Shown piece by piece: positions 16,850 through 25,872 of a stretch of 64,000 nucleotides of DNA (positions are counted from its first letter, which is position 1; each line of letters opens with the position of its first letter). The notes beneath the pieces are model-generated. The model did no database searches. It had not been told where the DNA came from and worked only from the letters and a program-made list of their open reading frames with translations. The DNA is from Verrucomicrobiales bacterium (lineage in GTDB: Bacteria; Verrucomicrobiota; Verrucomicrobiia; Verrucomicrobiales; DEV007). The stretch spans positions 62,001 through 126,000 of the forward strand of contig JARGNI010000005.1 of the NCBI GenBank assembly GCA_029213195.1. The letters are read 5' to 3'. The translations under genes and the position numbers were made by a program.

Positions 16850-17346
16850 CGGGCCTTGCGCTTCAAAAACGCCATCGTGATCAGGGTGGTGACGGCTCCG
16901 AAAAAGAGAGCCCCCAGGGCAGCCTGCAGGAGATTACTGCGAGGCCCGTAGGTCGTTCTTGCTCCTTCCCGATAGTCCTCGAGGTCATCCCCCGTGACGC
17001 CCTGTGCTTCGTAGTAAGCGGCGATCTCGGTCGCCATCAACTCAGGCCACTCGGGATGAATGAGCAAGAGGTATCCGAGTTGAGCGATCACCGAAAAAAT
17101 CGCAACGATCCCAGCAATCCGCATCCCCGAGGCCCCACCTTCGAGAAAGGTCATCTCCGGATAGGCCCGATGAACGACGCGGAGCGCGAGAACAAAACCG
17201 ACGATCTGAATGAGAAATCCGACCATGGCCATGACCTGCACGAGGGCAAGACCATTGGTATGCATTCCCAGATAGTAGGAGAGATACAGCCAAGCCAACC
17301 CAGCCAGGCCGATCAGGACTCCCCATCGAAATTCAAGCGCTCCCAT
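16846..17346 (-). CDS. DUF4199-like membrane protein
   Basis: A 166-residue integral membrane protein with about four hydrophobic helices (for example GVLIGLAGLAWLYLSYYLG and MVGFLIQIVGFVLALRVVH). The layout, with an extracytoplasmic loop including IHPEWPELMATEIAAYYEAQG before the last helix, resembles the DUF4199 family. The function is unknown. The start chosen is MGALEFRW at 17346; an in-frame ATG 33 bases further up is possible. The stop overlaps the start of the next gene by four bases (ATGA). Confidence 0.78.
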   Translation of the reverse strand: MGALEFRWGVLIGLAGLAWLYLSYYLGMHTNGLALVQVMAMVGFLIQIVGFVLALRVVHRAYPEMTFLEGGASGMRIAGIVAIFSVIAQLGYLLLIHPEWPELMATEIAAYYEAQGVTGDDLEDYREGARTTYGPRSNLLQAALGALFFGAVTTLITMAFLKRKAR

Positions 17347-17482
17347 TACTAGCTGTTTATCGCTCTCTCGATACCGCAACGTCTCCGGCTATGCAAGCGC
17401 CCCGCGCGGTCACCTTGTGAACCTGCTTCGAAAACAGGATTCCGTTGCGAGGCGGGAAAGTCGAGGCACACTTTTCGAAGTC

Positions 17483-18253
17483 ATGCCTCAGAAGTCCACC
17501 GTTTCCCAGTTCTTTGCCGGTCTCTCCAGCTATCTTCGAGTTCCCGGCTTTCTCTTCAAGCATGGCCTGTGGCCGTATCAGCTGCTCCCCGCGGTCATCA
17601 GCCTGATCCTGACGATCGCCCTTCTCTTCGTCTTCTACATTTCCACTGCCGGTTTCGCAAGCTGGGTCGATGCTCTCATCGTCATCCCGATGGCCTGGCT
17701 CGATGTCACCGTAACCTGGACATTGACGGCCTTGGTCTTTCTCCTCCTCGTTGGTGGATTCATCTTCATCCACAAACACCTCATCCTGATTCTCCTCGCG
17801 CCGTTTCTCGGAAAGATTGCGGAAGAAACGCTCCGAGCCGTGCAGGGAAAAGATTTTACCGATTCGGGGCTCACGATCAGGGAATCCCTGACTCGGAGCA
17901 CGTTCATCAACCTCCGCTATCTCGGGCGGGAAATCCTGACCAATCTCCTCTTCCTTGCCTGCGGACTCATCCCCGTGATCGGCTCGCTGCTCTCGGCGTC
18001 AGGCATGTTTCTCACCCAATCCCGCTTCCTGGGATATGGTCTGATGGACTTTCCTCTCGAGAACAAAGGATTCTCGGCGGAACAGAGCGACAAGTTCGCT
18101 CACCAGCGAAACGGACTCTCGATGGGAATCGGGGCCGGCTACATCCTCCTCATGGGCATCCCCTTCGTCGGATGGATGTTCGCCCCCACCTTCGGAACCG
18201 TAGCTGGGACGCTTCGCATGATGGAGGAAGTCGACGCCCGGGAGGAAATGTAG
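17483..18253 (+). CDS. EI24/CysZ-like integral membrane protein
   Basis: A 256-residue protein of the EI24 superfamily, related to CysZ sulfate transporters. The N-terminal soluble segment SQFFAGLSSYLRVPGFLFKHGLWPY leads into hydrophobic helices. LAPFLGKIAEETLRAVQGKDF and the later GYGLMDFPLENKGFSAEQ are typical. CysZ proteins import sulfate, but no sulfate-assimilation genes are nearby, so transport of sulfate is not claimed. The ATG at 17483 (MPQKSTVSQFF) begins the conserved part; upstream in-frame codons are not conserved-looking. A TTGCGA hexamer lies about 45 bases upstream. Confidence 0.85.
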   Translation: MPQKSTVSQFFAGLSSYLRVPGFLFKHGLWPYQLLPAVISLILTIALLFVFYISTAGFASWVDALIVIPMAWLDVTVTWTLTALVFLLLVGGFIFIHKHLILILLAPFLGKIAEETLRAVQGKDFTDSGLTIRESLTRSTFINLRYLGREILTNLLFLACGLIPVIGSLLSASGMFLTQSRFLGYGLMDFPLENKGFSAEQSDKFAHQRNGLSMGIGAGYILLMGIPFVGWMFAPTFGTVAGTLRMMEEVDAREEM

Positions 18254-18294
18254 ACTTGGGAGCCGGTATTTTCGCTAAGATCGATGGCACCTGC

Positions 18295-18477
18295 TTAATC
18301 CTTTCGTTCCAAGACGGCTTTTCGAACAGGTGAACGGTTCTCCAACCAGAAAGCGATCCCCTTCTTTGAGCTCCTTGAACCGGCAATCAACACGGGAATT
18401 TTTCCATCGAGACCTTTCGTAAACCGAGCGAATCTCGCCGAGTCCTCACGAATTCCTTCTGGGCAGCCTTCCTCCAC
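18295..18477 (-). CDS. Possible small protein in the 18254-18494 gap
   Basis: A leftward 60-residue frame starts with GTG at 18477 and includes GKIPVLIAGSRSSKKGIAFW. Nothing overlaps it on the other strand. It is plausible but there is no ribosome binding site or family recognition, and it may simply be a chance open frame. Confidence 0.25.
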   Translation of the reverse strand: MEEGCPEGIREDSARFARFTKGLDGKIPVLIAGSRSSKKGIAFWLENRSPVRKAVLERKD

Positions 18478-18494
18478 ACTGCTAGGCTCCAGCT

Positions 18495-18842
18495 ATGCAG
18501 GAATCCACTTTTATCCCCCAGGCCATCCAACAACTGCTGCACCAACTACCCGTGCTACTTGCGACGATTGTCGGATTTGTTCTTCTCATTCGTCACCAGA
18601 ATTCGCTGGGGACGGCAAAAACACCGGCACTGATCGGACTCTCGGCAATCATCGCCCTCACCCTCGTGGGACCGTTGTATCAGGCCTGGATCCACAAACT
18701 GGTGCTCACGCAGGGCGCCGGAGCAAACACCTCCCTCATCGTGGTGTCCTCTATCATTCTGAACATTCTCTGGGGCATCTCCGTCCTTCTCCTCATTCTT
18801 TCGATCTTCATGGGACGTAAGCCATCCCCTTCCGAAGGGTAG
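18495..18842 (+). CDS. Small hydrophobic membrane protein, 115 residues
   Basis: Three or four transmembrane helices are visible: LPVLLATIVGFVLLI, TPALIGLSAIIALTLVGPLY, and SIILNILWGISVLLLILSIF. The N-terminal eighteen residues are polar. The C-terminus is short and charged (GRKPSPSEG). I do not recognise a family, so the role is unknown. A TAGGCT -10-like element lies close to the start codon, similar to other promoters in this window. Confidence 0.75.
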   Translation: MQESTFIPQAIQQLLHQLPVLLATIVGFVLLIRHQNSLGTAKTPALIGLSAIIALTLVGPLYQAWIHKLVLTQGAGANTSLIVVSSIILNILWGISVLLLILSIFMGRKPSPSEG

Positions 18843-18899
18843 TCCCAGTGCAAAATATTCTGAAATTTGTAATTCGTTTCGAAGCGGATTTCCCCCATT

Positions 18900-19367
18900 A
18901 TGTCATCCATGGATAATAAGGAACCGTCACCCGACTCGCCCCAAGATCCCCCTCCATCAGCGGAATCATCACCAGCGGAGACTCCTCCTCCTATGGATGA
19001 AACGCTCCCGCAACAGCCGACCTCCAAATCCTTTGGCTCGAGCGAAAATGACTGGGCCATGCTGACTCACCTTTCCGGGCTCATCTGCGTGGTTGGGATT
19101 CCCTCCTTCGTCGGCCCGTTGGTTTTCTGGCTCATCAAGAAGAACGAGATGCCCGTTGTCGATCGAGCAGGCAAAGAAGCGCTAAACTTCCATCTCACGA
19201 TGCTGATCGCGCTGATCGTATCCGCCGTGCTCACTGTCGTGGTCGTGGGCTTCATCACCTTGATCGGAGCCTCGTTGATGATCCTCATTTTCTCCATCAT
19301 CGCCGGTGTCGAAGCCAATAAAGGGAACGACTACACCTACCCCCTGACGATTCGCTTTATCAAATAA
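18900..19367 (+). CDS. DUF4870 membrane protein with proline/serine-rich N-terminus
   Basis: A 155-residue protein. The first 45 residues are Ser/Pro/Glu-rich and probably disordered. The DUF4870 domain follows: ENDWAMLTHLSGL, FVGPLVFWLIKKNE, VDRAGKEALNFHLTM, then two or more helices to the end at YTYPLTIRFIK. The family is a small inner-membrane protein of unknown role found in many phyla. It starts 58 bases after the previous small membrane protein gene, with which it may be co-transcribed. Confidence 0.88.
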   Translation: MSSMDNKEPSPDSPQDPPPSAESSPAETPPPMDETLPQQPTSKSFGSSENDWAMLTHLSGLICVVGIPSFVGPLVFWLIKKNEMPVVDRAGKEALNFHLTMLIALIVSAVLTVVVVGFITLIGASLMILIFSIIAGVEANKGNDYTYPLTIRFIK

Positions 19368-19429
19368 CGCTGTTTCGGGTAGCAGAATCCTCTGGGATAC
19401 GTATTACAAACCGAAACGTCTTTACTGAA

Positions 19430-19891
19430 ATGACCCCAGAACCAAACAAGGAAATCATCGAGAACCTCAAGATCGCATACGCGATGGAACTTGAGACCGT
19501 ACAGAACTACATCGCCGCATCCATCAATCTGGATGGGGTTCGGTCGGAAGTGATCAAGAACTCTCTCGAGGCCGATATTGCGGAAGAGTTGGGCCACGCC
19601 CAAACCCTCGCCAACCGCATCAAAACAATCGGAGGCACGGTTCCCGGAAGTTTCGACCTGAAGAGAGCACAGGATTCCCTCCAACCACTCGAGGACACGA
19701 CCGATGTAGTCGGAGTCATCAAGGGAGTGATCGAGGCCGAAAACGGTGCGATCGCCCAATACAACAAGATCATCCAGGTCAGCGACGGGATCGACTATGT
19801 GACCCAGGACATGGCGATCACTCTCCTTTCCGGTGAAGAAGAGCATCGACGCGAGTTCATTGGATTCCTGAAAGAGTATGAAAATGATTAA
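19430..19891 (+). CDS. Ferritin-like di-iron protein
   Basis: A 153-residue four-helix-bundle protein of the ferritin/rubrerythrin-like group. The metal-binding pattern is seen as AMELETVQNYI in helix 1, EELGHAQTLANRI in helix 2, VIEAENGAIAQYN in helix 3, and SGEEEHRREFI in helix 4. Each helix carries a conserved Glu, with His in EELGH and EEEH. It could store iron or handle oxidants; there is no heme-ligand evidence for true bacterioferritin. A strong terminator follows 30 bases after the stop, so this gene ends its transcript. Confidence 0.88.
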   Translation: MTPEPNKEIIENLKIAYAMELETVQNYIAASINLDGVRSEVIKNSLEADIAEELGHAQTLANRIKTIGGTVPGSFDLKRAQDSLQPLEDTTDVVGVIKGVIEAENGAIAQYNKIIQVSDGIDYVTQDMAITLLSGEEEHRREFIGFLKEYEND

Positions 19892-19921
19892 ACTCGACCT
19901 GCTTTAACGCCTTTTAGCGGG

Positions 19922-19952
19922 AAAACCCGAGCCTCACCGGCTCGGGTTTTTT
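19922..19952 (+). terminator. Strong intrinsic terminator after the ferritin-like gene
   Basis: A perfect 12-bp stem AAAACCCGAGCC/GGCTCGGGTTTT (19922-19933 with 19939-19950) has a five-base loop and runs into a T tract, TTTTTTGTTG. The structure also has A residues at its base and could terminate in both directions. The following 19953-20102 shows no gene. Confidence 0.92.
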
Positions 19953-20102
19953 GTTGTCTTTTCCCTCGAAACCCCAACTGCGGTTCGCTAAGAAACTGGA
20001 GTGGAAAGCCCCCGACTCTCTCGACCTGTCTACTGCTTCGTTTCACGCATTTGAGGCAAGGTCCAGTCTCGCATTTCGCCCCCACTCCATTCATCCTACC
20101 GC

Positions 20103-21122
20103 ATGAGATTTCTGTTTCTTTTTTCCATCGGCCTCTTCACCGGGTTGGTGTCCTCCCCTATCCAGGCAGAATCCCGGCCTCCCATTCTGCGACCCAATGA
20201 TCGGGTCGTCTTGCTGGGAAACACCCTGATCGAACGAGCACGGCTCTACGGGCAATTGGAAGCGGCCCTTTCTCTTGCCGCTGGCGAGTCCGTGACAGGT
20301 TTGACTTTTCGCAATCTGGGATGGAGCGCCGACTCGGTCTTCGGCGATTCCCGCTCCTATTTCGGGACTCCCCAGGAAGGAAGAGAGAGGCTCTCGAAGA
20401 ATCTTTCCGAATTGAAACCCACCGTGGCGATGCTGTCCTACGGGACGGGAGAAGCGATGTCGGTGGACCAGGGCTGGACCAATGAAAAGGGCGCCGCCGC
20501 AGCCTCTGCCGCCGGCCTGGAACAGAGCCTTGCACTCTTCGAGGCATCGTATCAAAAGCTGATTGATCGGGTTCGCGAGTCCTCGGGTGACTCCCTGCGC
20601 GAAGTTGTTCTGATCACCCCTCCCCCCCTGGAAAATCTCGGTGCCCCCCTTCCCGACCAAACCGAGAACAATCGCCGCATCGCGCGGTTTCGAGATACCA
20701 TCCGAACCCTGGCGGAGAAAAACGGACTTCATTGTGCCGACCTTTTCGGTGCTCTCGGAGGCGATGCCTTCACCGGAGAGGTTACCAAAACCCCGCTGAC
20801 CGACAACGGTGTCCATTTCACCAGCGAAGGCTACTCCGTCCTCGCTCGCGCCCTTGCCAAGGAGCTGGGAATGAACGAGACCATTCTCGCGACCGCGGAT
20901 CCCGCTGCAAAAGCGAAGCTACGAGAAGCCATCGTGGAAAAAAACCGGCTTTTCTTCCATCGCTGGCGCCCTGCCAATGAGACCTACCTGTTTCTCTTCC
21001 GAAAGCATGAGCAGGGTCAGAATGCGAAAGAAATCCCGATGTTCGATCCCCTCATCGCCGAACAGGAAAAAGTCATCGCCGAGGCTCGTGCCCGAGTCCT
21101 TTCCGGAACCACCAAGAACTGA
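20103..21122 (+). CDS. Secreted SGNH-fold protein lacking the usual nucleophile
   Basis: A 339-residue protein with a signal peptide (MRFLFLFSIGLFTGLVSSP, then IQAES). The SGNH/GDSL hydrolase fold is recognised by block order. Block I is VVLLGNTLIER, where the catalytic serine of GDS is replaced by asparagine/threonine (GNT, residues 39-41). Block III has YGTGEA in place of GxND. Block V keeps Asp234 and His238 in LTDNGVHFT. The esterase serine is thus missing, so a binding or altered role is possible; this GNT form is seen in related PVC proteins. It begins a run of three exported proteins in the same direction, 20 bases before the large cytochrome gene. Confidence 0.85.
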   Translation: MRFLFLFSIGLFTGLVSSPIQAESRPPILRPNDRVVLLGNTLIERARLYGQLEAALSLAAGESVTGLTFRNLGWSADSVFGDSRSYFGTPQEGRERLSKNLSELKPTVAMLSYGTGEAMSVDQGWTNEKGAAAASAAGLEQSLALFEASYQKLIDRVRESSGDSLREVVLITPPPLENLGAPLPDQTENNRRIARFRDTIRTLAEKNGLHCADLFGALGGDAFTGEVTKTPLTDNGVHFTSEGYSVLARALAKELGMNETILATADPAAKAKLREAIVEKNRLFFHRWRPANETYLFLFRKHEQGQNAKEIPMFDPLIAEQEKVIAEARARVLSGTTKN

Positions 21123-21142
21123 TTCCTTTTTTCTTCCTACCC

Positions 21143-24100
21143 ATGAAACACTTCTCCGTTTCCTCGTTTTTTCTCGTCCTACTCGCGACCTCCCCTCCGG
21201 GACTCCATGCGCAGAACGGTCTTCGCGATATCCCGGACACTTCCTTCGAAGCGCAACTCGAAGCATTTGCGCTACCCTCGGGCGCCGAGATCAACCTCTT
21301 CGCCCACGAGCCCGCAGTGAAGAATCCCGTCCACATGAACTGGGATCAGAAAGGGAGACTCTGGGTCGTAAGCAGTCCGCTCTACCCTCACATTCAACCG
21401 GGGGAGGAAGACAACGATCGCATCATCATTCTCGAAGATACCGACAGCGACGGCGTCGCCGACAAGCACACGGTCTTTGCCGATGACCTTCACATTCCCA
21501 CCGCCATCCTGCCGGGTGACGGCGGATGCTATGTCGCCAATTCCATCGAAGTGCTTTTCCTCAAGGACACCGATGGGGACGACATCGCCGATGAACGCTC
21601 CGTCGTTCTTTCTGGATTCGGTACCGAAGACACCCACCACCTCGTCCACACCTTCCGCTGGGGCCCCGAGGGAATGCTCTGGATGAATCAGTCCATCTAC
21701 ATCCACACCCATCTCGAAACGCCCTACGGAATCCGACGCCTTCTCGGGGGTGGCATGTGGCACTACCGCCCGGAGACAAGAAGAGCCGAGGTCTTCATGA
21801 AAGGGCTCATTAACCCCTGGGGTCACGCCTTCGATCAGTGGGGACAGAGTTTCATGACGGATGGTGCCGGAGGAGAAGGGATCAACTTTGTCTTTCCCCG
21901 GGCTGTATTTCGGACTTCACCGGGAGCTTCCCGGGTGCTGAGCGGTCTCAATCCCGGTCAACCCAAGCACTGCGGTCTCGAGGTGCTCTCCGGAGGACAT
22001 ATCCCAGACGAATGGTCTGGAGTCCTCGCCGCTCCTGATTTTCGTGGAAATCGCATCAATCTGTTTCGTCTGACCGACAATGCGAGCGCCTACACGTCGT
22101 CGCAGATCGAAGACCTCGTCTCCTCAAAGCATCGCGCCTTTCGTCCGATTGATATCAAGATGGGCCCCGACGGAGCCATCTATATCGCCGACTGGTACAA
22201 CCCCATCATCCAACATGGAGAAGTCGATTTCCGCGATCCTCGACGCGACAAGGAGCACGGCAGGATCTGGCGAATCACTTTCCCCGACCGCCCTCTCGAT
22301 GTCGCTCCCGAAATCGACGTGGCCTCCGACGAGGAACTCGTCGATCTCTTGCTGAATTCGGAGCAGGGCTGGAACCGTGAGCTCGCCACGGTAGAACTGC
22401 GAGAAAGAGATCCCGCGGCCATGCTCCCTCTCCTTGCCTCGGCGAAAGCAAAGGAGATCGATCCCGAGCTGTTTGCGCTTCGCCAGGTCTGGGGTTCCCA
22501 GGCGCTCAATTCTCCCGATCTGGAAAGAGCCGCGAAGCTCGTCTCGGCAGAGAACCACAAGGTCCGCGCCGGAGCGCTGCGGGCCCTCTACTATTCCGCA
22601 GAATCGAACGACGCAGCTTTGGGCCTGGCGCAATCTGCGATCGCCGATCCCAATCCCCAGGTTCGGCTCTGGGCTGTCAGCGTGCTCGCCCAGCGCCCCG
22701 AGAAGAACACCGTCGACATTGCCCTCCAGGCGCTTGAGGGTATCGAGGTCGACAACTTCCTGGATTTCGCGATCTGGTCCATCTGCCGCGAACACGCCGA
22801 CCGTTGGGTTTCCCGGACCGAAGGCGGCAACCCCTTCCAGAATCTCCGCCAACTCCTTTTCGCGGTTCGCGCTCTGAACCAACCCGTCGCGGTCCCTCTC
22901 ATCACGGAAGCGCTTCGCTCCGGGGAGTTCACTTCGCCAGACGAGATTGCGAATGTCTCCGATTGGATCGCCAAAGTTGGCTCACCGCAAGCGCTTGGCA
23001 CCGTTTTCGACTCGGCTCTCCAGGAGGACACCGGTGTCAAGGCCCAGGCCATCCTTCTCGATGCGCTTGCCAGTGCGGGACGACTTCGCAAGATTCAGCC
23101 GCAGGGAGACACGACCCGACTCTCCCAGTTTCTCCAGAGCGACGATCCCACCGTTTTTGCATCGGCGGCGGCTCTCGCCGGACAGTGGAAACTTGATTCG
23201 GCCCGAGGAGGCCTCGAGAGAGCCTTCCTCGCTGCTCCTGAGAATCCGAATCGCGCTCGTTCCGCGCTCGATGGCCTCGTGGTGCTCGGCGGCCCGAAGA
23301 CGGCAGAACTTCTCGGGAAGGTGGCACGGGACGAGAAGGCGGACTTCCTGACCCGTTCTCTAGCTGTGATCGGGCGCACGAGGATGAACCCCAATGAAGG
23401 GGCCAAGCTTGCTGTCGCCGTTCTTTCGGCGGCTCCCTACGGGAAGGATCCTTATGGGATTTTCGATGCCTTTCTTGCCAACAAGAAAGGCCCAGGCGCC
23501 CTCACCGCAGCGCTGTCGGAAGGATCTCTTCCCAAGGAGATTGCTCTGACGGGAATGAACAAGGCCAGCAGCGCCGCGACCCGCCCCGAGGCATTGGTCA
23601 AGGCTTTGCAGAAAGCCGGCAATCTCAAGCCGATGAAGATGGCACTCACCCCCGAAGAGATGGAGTCGATGATGGCGAAAGTCGCCGAGGAAGGCGATCC
23701 TCACCGGGGCGAAGAGATCTATCGCCGTGCCTCTCTCCAGTGTGTCGTCTGTCACGCCATCGGCGGAGCCGGCGGGGTGATCGGTCCCGACATGGTTTCC
23801 ATCGGAGCCAGTGCACCCGTCGACTACCTCATCGATTCCCTTCTCCAGCCCAGCGTGAAGATCAAGGAGGGCTATCACACGACGCTGGTGACCCTCAAGA
23901 ACGGAGACTCTTTCGCCGGGGCCATTGCTCGCGAGGATGCGAATGAGATCGTGATCCGAGATGCCGCAGGAACAGAGAACCGGATCCCCAAGAGCGAAGT
24001 GGTCAGCAACAACATCAGCCCGGTTTCCCTGATGCCACCCGGATTGACAGCATCTCTTCGCGAGGACGAATTTGTCGATCTCGTACGTTTCCTCTCCGAA

Positions 24101-24598
24101 CTCGGAAAAGACGGAGATTTCAAGACCCCGCCGAATCGTTTCGTGCGTCAGTGGCAGACCCTCATGCCGCACGAGCGCACTCGCGATGCGATCGGTCACC
24201 AGGGTCCCGTCATTTTCACCGAAGCGATCGACAGCTATGTGTGGATGCCGATCTACTCGGAAGTTGGCGGCGGCGTCCCCACCGGTGAAACTCCGGATGT
24301 CGTCGGTCGAGGCAGCAATCGCTATGCAGTGCTTCGCACCTTTGTTGACGCTCCCGACAAAGGCCCCCTCCGCATGAAGTTGACCGGAAAACTCAAGGAC
24401 CTCACTCTCTTTCATGGCGAAAACAAGGTCGCCCTGCCAGAGACCGGAGACGAGATCGAGATTTTGATTCCAATCGACACCCCCGGACGCCAGAAGCTCA
24501 CCCTTGTCGGGCTCAAGAAATGGGGGCTCGACCGAGTCTCACTCGAGCTTCTCGACGATGCCGGCAAATCACAGCTGGTCGAACTGAAAGATTTCTGA
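21143..24598 (+). CDS. PVC-type secreted propeller/HEAT/cytochrome c protein
   Basis: A 1151-residue exported protein. After the signal peptide (ending near LHAQNG) comes an N-terminal six-bladed propeller (sorbosone-dehydrogenase-like; VVSSPLYPHIQPGEEDNDRI, MKMGP-like IKMGPDGAIYIADWYNP). A long alpha-helical repeat (HEAT-like) region spans about residues 390-800. A c-type haem motif CVVCH lies at residues 867-871 (Cys867, Cys870, His871) in a monohaem domain with later strands ('LKNGDSFAG'). This architecture is the 'membrane-bound dehydrogenase / PVC haem-binding' type found almost only in Planctomycetes and Verrucomicrobia. It probably oxidises a sugar-like compound, but the substrate is unknown. 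A C-terminal beta domain of about 140 residues follows. Confidence 0.93.
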   Translation: MKHFSVSSFFLVLLATSPPGLHAQNGLRDIPDTSFEAQLEAFALPSGAEINLFAHEPAVKNPVHMNWDQKGRLWVVSSPLYPHIQPGEEDNDRIIILEDTDSDGVADKHTVFADDLHIPTAILPGDGGCYVANSIEVLFLKDTDGDDIADERSVVLSGFGTEDTHHLVHTFRWGPEGMLWMNQSIYIHTHLETPYGIRRLLGGGMWHYRPETRRAEVFMKGLINPWGHAFDQWGQSFMTDGAGGEGINFVFPRAVFRTSPGASRVLSGLNPGQPKHCGLEVLSGGHIPDEWSGVLAAPDFRGNRINLFRLTDNASAYTSSQIEDLVSSKHRAFRPIDIKMGPDGAIYIADWYNPIIQHGEVDFRDPRRDKEHGRIWRITFPDRPLDVAPEIDVASDEELVDLLLNSEQGWNRELATVELRERDPAAMLPLLASAKAKEIDPELFALRQVWGSQALNSPDLERAAKLVSAENHKVRAGALRALYYSAESNDAALGLAQSAIADPNPQVRLWAVSVLAQRPEKNTVDIALQALEGIEVDNFLDFAIWSICREHADRWVSRTEGGNPFQNLRQLLFAVRALNQPVAVPLITEALRSGEFTSPDEIANVSDWIAKVGSPQALGTVFDSALQEDTGVKAQAILLDALASAGRLRKIQPQGDTTRLSQFLQSDDPTVFASAAALAGQWKLDSARGGLERAFLAAPENPNRARSALDGLVVLGGPKTAELLGKVARDEKADFLTRSLAVIGRTRMNPNEGAKLAVAVLSAAPYGKDPYGIFDAFLANKKGPGALTAALSEGSLPKEIALTGMNKASSAATRPEALVKALQKAGNLKPMKMALTPEEMESMMAKVAEEGDPHRGEEIYRRASLQCVVCHAIGGAGGVIGPDMVSIGASAPVDYLIDSLLQPSVKIKEGYHTTLVTLKNGDSFAGAIAREDANEIVIRDAAGTENRIPKSEVVSNNISPVSLMPPGLTASLREDEFVDLVRFLSELGKDGDFKTPPNRFVRQWQTLMPHERTRDAIGHQGPVIFTEAIDSYVWMPIYSEVGGGVPTGETPDVVGRGSNRYAVLRTFVDAPDKGPLRMKLTGKLKDLTLFHGENKVALPETGDEIEILIPIDTPGRQKLTLVGLKKWGLDRVSLELLDDAGKSQLVELKDF

Positions 24599-24633
24599 TT
24601 CATTTTCCGCAACTCTGCTCCCCCATTCCTCTT

Positions 24634-25848
24634 ATGAAAAAACTCCCCCTGGTCCTCACTCTTCTCGCCTCGTTGACGGCGGTCTCACTGGTCGCTCAGC
24701 AAAAAGCGAAAAAGAAGGCTCCCCCCAGTCTCAAGTTTCGAGTCCAACAACTCCACAAGGACAACAACGAAGGCTGCTCAGTCGGTGACATCAACGGAGA
24801 CGGCAAGCTCGATGTCGTCGCAGGCGAGTTTTGGTATCCGGCTCCCGATTTCAAGCCTTTGCCTGTCCGGAAACTCATGCCTTTCGGAGCCGACTACGTG
24901 CAGAACAATTCCGAACACCTTCTCGATATCGACAAGGACGGTGATCTCGACGTCGTCGGAGGAGCGTTCACCCTCCCCATCGTCAACTGGTTTGAGAATC
25001 CAGGAGCAGGGAATTACCCGACCGAAGGGGGCTGGAAAGTGCACCAACTCGTCGATACGGGAACTGGGCACAACGAGGCGACCTTCATGCACGACATCGA
25101 CGGAGATGGAACACCGGAGTGGATCGAGAATTCGTGGCGGCCGGAAAACCCTATGCAGATCTTTCGCATCGTCTACGACGACGAGGGTAAGCCCAAAGCG
25201 GAAAAACATGTCGTTTCGGAAAGCGGTAACGGACACGGAATGGGATTCGGAGACCTCAACGGAGACGGTTTGGAAGACATCATTTTCCGAGATGGCTGGT
25301 ATGAGAGACCTGCCGACGGCCCCTTCTCCGGTCCATGGGAATATCACCAGGACTTTCAGCTCCCCCACGCCAGTTGCCCCATCCTCGTCGTGGATTTGAA
25401 CTCCGACGGACGGAATGATGTCATCTGGGCCGATGGGCACAACTACGGACTCTACTGGGAAGAGCAGATGGAACCTCAGGCCGATGGAACGATTGTTTTT
25501 CGACAGCACCTCATCGACAAGAAATTCTCCCAGGCGCACTGCCTCGCCTGGGAAGACATCGACAATGATGATCAGCCCGAGTTGATTACCGGGAAACGCT
25601 ACTATGCCCACTCCGGCAAGGATCCGGGTGCCGAAGACCCGATCACGGTGCAGTACTACGACTGGAACCCGGAGGGCCAGAGCTGGAAACGCAACAAGAT
25701 CTCCCAGGCTCCGGCAGGGGAAGGGCCGGGAATCGGCCTGCAGATCCGCGTAATCGATCTCGATGGGAATGGCTGGAAAGATGTAGTCGTCCCCGGCAAA
25801 AGCGGGACCCACATTATTTGGAATGAAGGCTGGACGAACCCGTCCTGA
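24634..25848 (+). CDS. Secreted VCBS/FG-GAP-repeat protein
   Basis: A 404-residue protein with a signal peptide (MKKLPLVLTLLASLTAVSLV, then AQQ). Repeats of the form 'DxNxDGxxDxV' appear (for example VGDINGDGKLDVVAGE, LDIDKDGDLDVVGG, GDLNGDGLEDIIF, and VIDLDGNGWKDVVVPGK). These are FG-GAP/VCBS calcium-binding beta-propeller repeats. It likely acts outside the cell or in the periplasm. It starts 35 bases after the PVC cytochrome gene and is probably in one unit with it. The start at 24634 was chosen because it begins the signal peptide. Confidence 0.9.
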   Translation: MKKLPLVLTLLASLTAVSLVAQQKAKKKAPPSLKFRVQQLHKDNNEGCSVGDINGDGKLDVVAGEFWYPAPDFKPLPVRKLMPFGADYVQNNSEHLLDIDKDGDLDVVGGAFTLPIVNWFENPGAGNYPTEGGWKVHQLVDTGTGHNEATFMHDIDGDGTPEWIENSWRPENPMQIFRIVYDDEGKPKAEKHVVSESGNGHGMGFGDLNGDGLEDIIFRDGWYERPADGPFSGPWEYHQDFQLPHASCPILVVDLNSDGRNDVIWADGHNYGLYWEEQMEPQADGTIVFRQHLIDKKFSQAHCLAWEDIDNDDQPELITGKRYYAHSGKDPGAEDPITVQYYDWNPEGQSWKRNKISQAPAGEGPGIGLQIRVIDLDGNGWKDVVVPGKSGTHIIWNEGWTNPS

Positions 25849-25872
25849 TTTCCGATACTGCAGGCAAATCGT

